This document shows positions 56,994-64,000 of a stretch of 64,000 bases of DNA, one piece after another. The stretch spans positions 73,692 to 137,691 of the forward strand of contig NW_006768789.1 in NCBI RefSeq assembly GCF_000204055.1, given 5' to 3'. Made by a program: the position numbers and the translations under genes. The stretch comes from Melampsora larici-populina 98AG31 (lineage: Eukaryota; Basidiomycota; Pucciniomycetes; Pucciniales; Melampsoraceae). Numbering within the stretch: position 1 is the first letter of the stretch; every line of letters begins with the position of its first letter. The notes under the pieces are model-generated. The model was not told the origin of the DNA, made no database searches, and saw nothing but the letters and a program-made list of their open reading frames with translations.

Positions 56994-59900
56994 TTATTCT
57001 TCCATCCGATCCCCATCTTCTTCAAATCCTCCAACCCCAATCCCAACCCCACTGGTTCCTGCCTCCTTCTCAGGCGCATAACCAAAAAGAGTAGAAGAAG
57101 TACACTCTTTCCCATACTGAGTCTTTAACTTCTCTTCATATCCTACTAAATCTTCTTTAAACTGTTCATATCCTTCTCTTGATAATCCTTTAAACATAAA
57201 CGGTGGTGAAACAGGTGGTGAAGTGGATGGTCTATTGGTTTGTAAAATCGGATAACAACATTCCATATCTAATGAAAACTTTAGTAATGAGGTCGTCATT
57301 GGATCAGCAGGTAGTACTGCAAGTGACTGAACAGAACAAAGAGACACATAGTTTGAGCTTATGATCATCATCTGGCTTCTTTGAGAGAAACAAAGACTTT
57401 TCGGTCATACCTCGTGATACATCCTGATAGCATCCGAATTGTTTCCCAAGGCATGAAATGCCATTCCAGTAGCAGTCAACGCAGCCGCCGATCGAGGCTG
57501 CAAATATTTAGCCTGTTTTGCTGCCTCTAGTGCTTCAGGGTATCGTCTGTTGGTAATCCAAGCCACGTAAGATATATGAAGACACAATGCTCACTGAAAC
57601 GGAAAGAAAGTGGAAAAACAAACTTTAATCGTCTATAACAATGTGATAAGTTCAAATAAGTAGGTGCCCAGATTTTGGGATCCGTCTGACTGTTCTGTGA
57701 AGCTTTGATGGTAGATTCAAATAATTCTGCGCCTTCCTGCCACCTTTAGTTTCCGATTTAATAACATCAGCCTCAAACACATGCATCAAGACGAACCAAG
57801 GAATATGCGTACTGTTCTTGGTAATAGCAAACTACACCACGTTCATGCAATACGAGCGGATCGAACGGACAAATTTCACTAGCCGCCAGAAGATAATCGG
57901 ACGCAAGAGTTGGATTGGCAAGTTGAATGTGTTGCATTCCGATGAATAACAAAGGAAAGTGAGAGCTTTTAGACGATCCAAAGAAAATGTGAAAACAAAT
58001 GAGCCTTTTGTTCCCAACGAAGTGGATCAGAGACTTGATCATTTGAGTCAGTAATGCTCGTACCCCTGAAAATTATGAGAAGCTGTCGAGTAAGCTGTGA
58101 TGGCTTGATCATGTTCACCTTCATAAGCAAGTGCATGTCCAAATCCAAACCAAGCAGGTGCAAATCTAGAATCCATAAGAGCAGATTTACTAACAGAACG
58201 AATAATCCCACATGTCAGTCAAAAAAACTCAAGACGAGTATCAAAAGGAAAGAGATGAGAACCCACGAAAAAAATCTCCTAGACTCCTCCCAACGTCTTT
58301 GACTAAAATACCAAAGTCCAGCAGCATACCAACTTATAGCCGAGTTAGGATCTCGTTCGACTAAATCGTGGGCCAGCAAAAATAATGAAGGTCGGAGATG
58401 AGGCATCATTGCCATACAAGTGAGATGTAAGGGTAGAGTAGGCGGATGATGATCATGTAAGGTCAGAATCCTTAAGAGATCAAAAGCTTCACATTAGTTT
58501 CTGGAGGGACATAGCAGAAACATAAAGAGCCAAAGTCTTACCTAGATGTGATCCGATGACAATCTTGGAATCGATAATTCGTAAATAACCAATCAGCTAG
58601 ACCAAAAGCCGCGTCCGGATCGTCTGAAAGGTTGTACTTCTCTTTCAATAATCGAAATGCTTCAAAAACTTCTTCCTTATGATTGAATTTCTTTAATCTA
58701 ACAGTGTAAAGAGATTTAATGAAAAGTGCATCATCCGGTGTTTGATGATGATATCCAAGTGATTGAATAAACTCCCACTCTTGAGGAGAAGACAAAGAAC
58801 TCAGCTTTGTACGCAAAAAGAACACGTGCAACGTGTCACAAGATAGTAAAGGGAAAACAAAATTGGAATGAAGTGGGAGAGATCCTCACCTTCTTCAGGT
58901 TCGAGCATGTTGCCACCAACAAGTGCTTCGAAGCTTTCATAACATTTAACATCCAAAGCAAGAGACTCCAAGAAACATTCCTTAGCTCGGTCAAGTGACT
59001 TGTTTTGTAGATGAACCAGTCCACGAAGATAACACATTGATGACTCAAACTTGATTCCACCATCCATAGTAGCTTTACTATCAGCATACTTCTTTCCCAT
59101 CGATCCTGTTTTACTTGAACCCTGCTGATGATCTACGTGTTCAGATCTTTGTCCCTTTAGTTTAGGTCCCCGTTGAGATGAGTTCAAGTTTGAAGGCTGA
59201 TCGAGATCATGTTGATTTTGCGATTCGAGTCGAAACGGATTCTCGTCCCCAACCATTTCCATAGCAGCTTCCCATTTTCCTTGTCGAATCATACATTGAG
59301 CCGCAAGATATCGACAAGCAGTTGAATAATCTGTCATCCTAACGGGCGCTAAATCATTTGTCTCGTCTCGACCAGCTTCATTCTTTTCTCGATCTGGATG
59401 AGCAGCAGTGAGGTTCTCTACAATCAAATCATCATGAGTGGAATCTGGATTGATTTCTTCAAGATCAAGTGGCCGTCGTGCAATTCTTCGAACACCAGTC
59501 AAGATCTTTTCTGCTCGAACAAATTGACCAGTGAGGAAATAAACTTGAGCAAGCCAAAATGCATCATTAGGATTAGATGTCAATCCATAAACTTTCGCGC
59601 CCCAAAAGGCTGCTGTCTCATAAAGATGTTGAGCACGCGCGTCATCTCGCCATAATCTCAAACGATCTGTCATGGTCCAATCTAATGAAGTTTGATCAGG
59701 AGCTTGTTCCATAGAAGCCTCTTCAAGGTGATCAGGAAGACCAGAATCGTAAAACGAGATAGGATCAGTTGATTGGATATTCATTTTTTCATCTTGACCA
59801 TCTTGATCAAAGCTACAAGAGATTTGAGGGTCTTGAAGACTCGAATCATGTTGAGATAATTTCGAAGTGAGGTTAGGTACTTGAGGAGAACCTGATGTAG

Positions 59901-60276
59901 AAAAACATCTATTGAGAAGTGGAGTAAGACTATGACTTGAAAATGACTGTTGAGCCTGTAATTGAGCAGCTCGAGTTGAAGGTCTAGTCGCAACAGGAGA
60001 TTGACGAGGCGACATTGCAAGAGTAGAAGATCCAGCTTGTTCGAAGAGAGGACTACCAGGTGGCATAAGACTACTTGCAGGTAATCTTCTTCGAAGAGGT
60101 AAAGAAGATGAAGGTTGAGGTAAACTAGTAGGAAGAGAACCTAGACGAGCTCTAAGACGAGTTTGAACAGTTGGAGGTTGATTTGAATTATTAGGAACAT
60201 TGGGAGTATTTAGATTAGAAGGTATACGTGAAGAAGATTGATGTGGATGTGATCGATTCGAATTAGTTGAAGGCAT
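56994..60276 (-). CDS. CDC16: Anaphase-promoting complex subunit Cdc16/APC6 (TPR protein)
   Basis: A scaffold subunit of the APC/C ubiquitin ligase, which drives mitotic exit. Eight minus-strand exons: 58890-60276, 58542-58779, 58267-58470, 58064-58189, 57797-57965, 57624-57736, 57411-57546, 56994-57326 (2706 bases, 901 residues). After a disordered Ser/Pro-rich N-terminus of about 200 residues come TPR repeats with family signatures: ALVGGNMLEPEEEWEFIQSL, TVRLKKFNHKEE, LPLHLTCM, WFGFGHALAYEGEHDQAITA, FPLLFIGMQHIQLANPTLA, WAPTYLNLSHCYRRLKRYPE and LAVLPADPM. Joints at each exon restore these motifs. The acceptor at 58780-58781 was preferred over an upstream AG because it alone keeps phase. The start is the ATG at 60276; an earlier in-frame TTG was ignored. 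About 900 residues is longer than the usual 600-850, due to the N-terminus. Confidence 0.93.
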
Positions 60277-60950
60277 CTTGAGGTTCAAGTTGAAGTTGAA
60301 GTTGAAGTCGATCGAATGAGATGGTAATCAGAATAATAAGAGTCAATGGAGTCATTCGATCAAACTTCATGTACTCAACTTCTTATAAGCATACCTTCTC
60401 ACTTGTAATCACTTGTAAACAAAATTATCTGTATATCCATACCTCGCTCTGTAAATATCATGAGTCTCTTCTGCATAGCCTCCCTCTGATCATCTGCTGA
60501 TAATCCGCCTACTATACCCAGTTCTCAAAAAATGTTTTCACATAACCAAAGCCAGTACCCAAATATTTCAAGATCAACACACATTCCATATTCCACATCA
60601 TCAAATTCATTAACACTCCAAAAGAAAACTAAAAGATGAGAAAAATCATCATCATCATCAAGTTTTTAATAAACAACGAGACAAAACAAAAAAAACAATC
60701 CATCAATTTATATATGTATGTAGTGAGAATTGATATATGATGTATATGTATGTTTGAAATTCCATAAATACAATCATGTGAACCATGAAATCCTAAAAAA
60801 AGTAAAAAGAATGCAGGAAAGAATGCAGAAAACGATGCAGGAAACGATGCAGGACGATGCAGATGATAATTGCAATAAACAAAAATGCAAAAAAAACAAT
60901 GCAAAATGATCAAACAGCTACAAAATAAATTAAACAAATTCCTTCATGAC

Positions 60951-60981
<31 letters not shown>

Positions 60982-61020
60982 ACAACAAAAATGTTCATTT
61001 CAAATCAAGTCAGATGATCC
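60277..61020. other. Intergenic DNA with atgcagg and cat repeats
   Basis: It holds the APC6 promoter and the 3' end of the arrestin gene. It contains the tandem-like gatgcagg run listed separately, and a (cat)n tract near 60951-60981. Confidence 0.5.
60811..60862 (+). repeat. Run of imperfect (g)atgcagga(aa) units
   Basis: At least five units such as gaatgcaggaaa, gaatgcagaaaac, gatgcaggaaac and gatgcagga stand in a row. The unit resembles the aatgcagaaa array in the loop of the foldback element at 9620-9787, but no inverted arms were found here. Confidence 0.7.
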
Positions 61021-61021
61021 A

Positions 61022-63302
61022 TCAAGTTTGAGCATCCATCTCTTGTACTGCCCAATAACTCGGTGGTGATGGATCTTCAGTAGATAGACCAGAAAGATGA
61101 TGTGATGGTATAGGAAACGTAATAGTCGAACCTTGTTGAGGATCATGAAGAGTATTAGGTGTTGGATCTCTTAGACGTGGTATAGCTGATCCAGATTGAC
61201 GAGGTGCCGAAACAAGCTAAAGATTCCAACGTAACAAACACATCAGCTTTCCTTTTCATCGAATAAGTTATTTTGATCAAATCTACTGACCTGAATTGGT
61301 AAAGAGATAATTAGATCTGTAGCTTGATTAGGTACAGAAACTCTAAGGTTAAAGAAATACTATGAAGAAAAAAAGCATCAAGATCGATCAAAAAATCATC
61401 AGTCAATCACACCAATCAATCACAAAACAAACAAACAAATCATCGCACCTGAACAACAATGTTTGGGCAAGTAAAGTCGGGTACCGCATTGGTTCCTAAC
61501 AACAATTCACCTTCATACCGTCTACTCCAATACGGACTATTAGCAGATGGAGCATGTATACCACGATTAGGTCCATCAGGATGCTGAATACCTTTCGAAA
61601 GAGTATTCTGTACAAGACAAGAAGTTTGGTAAGTTAGTAAAACCCTCCCTGCATGCTTTGACAAGAGAAGATCATCGAGATGACTTGCCTCATGAGTCCC
61701 TGAAACACCTAGTGCAGTAAGAGTAGCACGTTGTAATAATGATACTTCAAAGTATGATGGAGCAAAATCAGTCGTCACAGAAGGATCCGATGAAGTAAAT
61801 TTCAAAAAATATGGCAACGGTCTATTCCGTCCATAACACAAGGGTGATGGTAAAAGGACCATCACTTTAGTAACAATAAACAATACAAAAACACAAGTAA
61901 ATAAGTTTGACATCATTGAAGATTTGCGGATCAAAATCGCGGACTGACCCTCATACCAAGCAGATCTCGGGCCAGAAGTGTGATACGAAGATGGTATTTT
62001 GACATATTGTCGAATCTTACGGCCCATCCATCCATCTGGATCTTCCATAGGATTAGGAAGTGGTAATCCTAAATTAAAAGCAGCTTGTCTAGTCATAGAG
62101 GTGATCGGAGGCTGAGTCTGTCTCGAGAGAAGCACAAAGGGTGCTAAGAGGCGGTCATTAGATCGAAGCAAGCCTCTTCGAGCCAATGTGACTTTCTAAT
62201 GAAGATCCGAAAAATGAACATCCGTATACACTGAAGATATAAGGAAATAACGCTGATGTGATTCTGACTCACTATGTAGTACTTGACACTCGCCCATTCA
62301 ACTGTCTTGGAAGGTAATCTAGCTCGAGTGAAGGGAGCCATTGCATCAGGAGCTGAGCTAGTCAAAGCAAAGCTAGGTGGTAAGGTAACATCATTCGAAC
62401 TTTGAGCAGGTAAAAAAAACTTGAACGGAAAGGTCTTTGTGCCACTTAGGCGATGTTCCGAAGTAGCGATTAACGGAGGTTGATATAAAGATTGATCAAG
62501 TTGTAAAAATACAATCTCATCTCTGAAAGAAAGACCGAGAGGGACAGGTAAGTAGAGAACCACAATTAATAGCAAAAAGTGCGACGTAGGTGCCAACTGA
62601 CTGAATAGCATTACCAGTATTATTTCCTTGTGAGCGTACCACTGTAGTACTGACCACACCTTTCAATTTGACCCTGATTTCACTAAAACATTCGCCCAAT
62701 TCACCCAAGTTTAGTTTCAGCTCACCCCTCAACTCTTCATCAAAACCTTGAAGTAAAACAGGATACCGTGCTTGTGAAGGAGAAAAGAGAGTAAGTTGAA
62801 TTTTTCCAGATGATGAGATGACAATATGAGGCTTTAAATTAACGATTTGAGCTCGAGGTGGTGGTTGTTCAGATATAGAAGGTTGTAATGGAATTTGATG
62901 TGAAGCTCTAGATTGAAGGCTAGAAGGACCAGCATAACTAGCCGGCCTGTTAAAGCGTTGAGGTCGTCGAGTGTAGGATGGTAACTCATCTCCTGAGATA
63001 GGTTCTGATGAAGGATTCCGATTGGTAGAAAATTCAGGGACCGTAAGACTCTCCGATCTTCGATTTGACATTGAATGTAAGCGAACAGAAGGAGCCAAAA
63101 AAGCAGAGAGTGGTCTAGAGTTCCTGGTTCTACTGAGTGAAAGCAATCGAGAAGTGAATGGTTGATCTGAAAGATTTGAAGTTCGAGGATTGTAAGTAGA
63201 CTGAAAGTGTTGAGCAGGTTGAGAGTTGATTGAAGAAGGGAATAAAGAAGAAGAAGAAGAGTGATGATTAGAAGGGATGAGATCTAAGGAAGAGTTGAGC
63301 AT
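61022..63302 (-). CDS. Alpha-arrestin-like trafficking adaptor with PPxY motif
   Basis: Fungal alpha-arrestins recruit the Rsp5-type ubiquitin ligase to plasma-membrane transporters and trigger their endocytosis. Seven exons on the minus strand: 62602-63302, 62273-62522, 61949-62195, 61689-61864, 61449-61607, 61291-61359, 61022-61216 (1797 bases, 598 residues). A disordered Ser/Pro-rich N-terminus of about 150 residues is followed by the arrestin N-lobe (IRVKLKGVVST, GTKTFPFKFFLPA, VEWASVKYYIKVTLARRGLL) and C-lobe (YFEVSLLQRATL, EGELLLGT, IVVQYFFNLRVSV). The tail has SPPSYW, a PPxY ligase-binding motif, and the N-terminus has LPSY. The intron 61608-61688 is GC-AG (donor GCAAGT, branch-like TACTAAC, acceptor TACAG). 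It is 81 bases with no stop, so retention would add 27 residues in frame. Confidence 0.85.
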
Positions 63303-63788
63303 TGTTCTTTGATTGATTGATTGATTGATTGAGAGTTTGAAGCTGAATGGGGTTGAATGGAAGATTGAAGGATTAAAGGGAAATCAAGTGAGTAGGATTG
63401 GATTATGATTAAATGATCTGATGAGTAAACTGGTAAAGAAGTTTAGGAGAATGTACAAATTAAATGGTGGATGGGTTCTGAGTGGATGACACTGAGCATG
63501 AAGAGTCAATCCCAAGAGTGTGATTGAAAGAAAAGAAAAGAAGTGACGAAGCACATAAACCGATTGACAGATTCTAAATGACTGAACAGCTGAACCATTC
63601 AAAGTGAAAGTTAAACTGAATCAGTTCTAGATTATGTAATCATTCATTCATTCATTCAAAACTTTCTTTCTCAATCGGGAATCACAAACTCAGTCTCACA
63701 CCTTACTCAAATCAAGGATAATCAACTTGGCATCAAGAAACTTATCATAACAAGTTGCAAAGAAATCTGATGTATAGACATTTCTATT
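63303..63788. other. 5' region of the arrestin gene and 3' flank of the next gene
   Basis: Contains ttgattgattgattgattga (63311 on) just upstream of the arrestin start, and cattcattcattcattca (about 63641). No other feature is evident. Confidence 0.5.
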
Positions 63789-63790
63789 TT

Positions 63791-64000
63791 TTAAGAAGCT
63801 GATGAAAAATTAGATTTGATTTCCTGAATCCAATCCTTTTCATCCTGACTCCCTTTCAAAACCAAAACCAATTCCAAATGACCCTGATCACCCAACCCGA
63901 TCCCATCCCCATTCTCTTTCTTAAATCCCATTCGAATCACACTCTTCAAACTCAATCGATTCCCACACTTTAAAATCCTACCTTTAATCGTCACAATATA
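63791..64000 (-). CDS. C-terminal exon of a gene leaving the window (possible PH-domain end)
   Basis: An open minus-strand frame enters from the right edge and ends at 63791. It reads RILKCGNRLSLKSVIRMGF, then LELVLVLKGSQDEKDWIQEI and a short Ser-rich end. The pattern of a beta strand (LELVLVLKG) followed by a helix with DWIQEIKS resembles the end of a pleckstrin-homology domain. Only about 69 residues are visible, so this is a weak assignment. The frame is open to the window edge, so the first visible ATG is not the start. Confidence 0.5.
   Translation of the reverse strand, partial: YIVTIKGRILKCGNRLSLKSVIRMGFKKENGDGIGLGDQGHLELVLVLKGSQDEKDWIQEIKSNFSSAS

Noticed and set aside
58780..58810. 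Upstream acceptor (acaaag) for APC6 exon 2
   Set aside because: It breaks the reading phase; the acceptor before AGTGGGAG keeps the frame and restores the conserved EEEWEF segment.
60629..60937. 102-codon hydrophobic minus-strand ORF
   Set aside because: Its repeated PASF segments come from the gatgcagga repeat run, so it is not a membrane protein gene.

Overview
The window looks like nuclear DNA of a basidiomycete fungus, most likely a rust (Pucciniales). The reasons are AT-rich and repeat-rich intergenic DNA, genes cut by many 55-90 bp GT-AG introns, Ty1/copia and hAT relics, many short inverted-repeat elements, an RNA-silencing polymerase, and a tandem pair of secreted family-3 pectate lyases. 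The species cannot be fixed from sequence alone. There is a 200-base run of N (31748-31947), so this is a draft assembly.

Layout. 1-5315: a minus-strand Ty1/copia LTR retrotransposon, cut by the window's left edge, with almost identical LTRs but two in-frame TGA codons. 5335-8955: a decayed plus-strand hAT transposase with about 1.5 kb of other DNA inside it. 9000-28200: an accessory zone with no gene I would call intact. It holds foldback elements, dispersed and tandem repeats, a telomere-like tract, a broken PA-domain gene, a broken F-box/LRR-type gene, a solo LTR with a clear 5-bp target-site duplication, and remnants of unknown ORFs.

28270-64000 is the gene-bearing half. In order it holds: a leucine-rich-repeat protein with a PP1-docking motif (PPP1R37-like, 3' end lost in the N gap); a six-exon RNA-dependent RNA polymerase (1240 aa); a 500-bp inverted-repeat element; a ten-exon hexokinase (594 aa); a three-exon multipass membrane protein, possibly TRIC-like (310 aa); a five-exon gene with a retroviral-gag-like N-terminus and a long disordered tail (730 aa); two tandem six-exon pectate lyase paralogues (270 and 272 aa); the APC/C subunit Cdc16/APC6 (eight exons, 901 aa); an alpha-arrestin with a PPxY motif (seven exons, 598 aa); and the last exon of a gene that leaves the window.

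The genes do not form one pathway. They are mostly housekeeping (glycolysis, cell cycle, phosphatase scaffolding, endocytic adaptor), plus genome defence (RdRP beside a transposon-dense block) and host interaction (pectate lyases). Exon models were built by hand from reading-frame continuity and splice signals. All of them add up to whole codons, but no transcript evidence was available.
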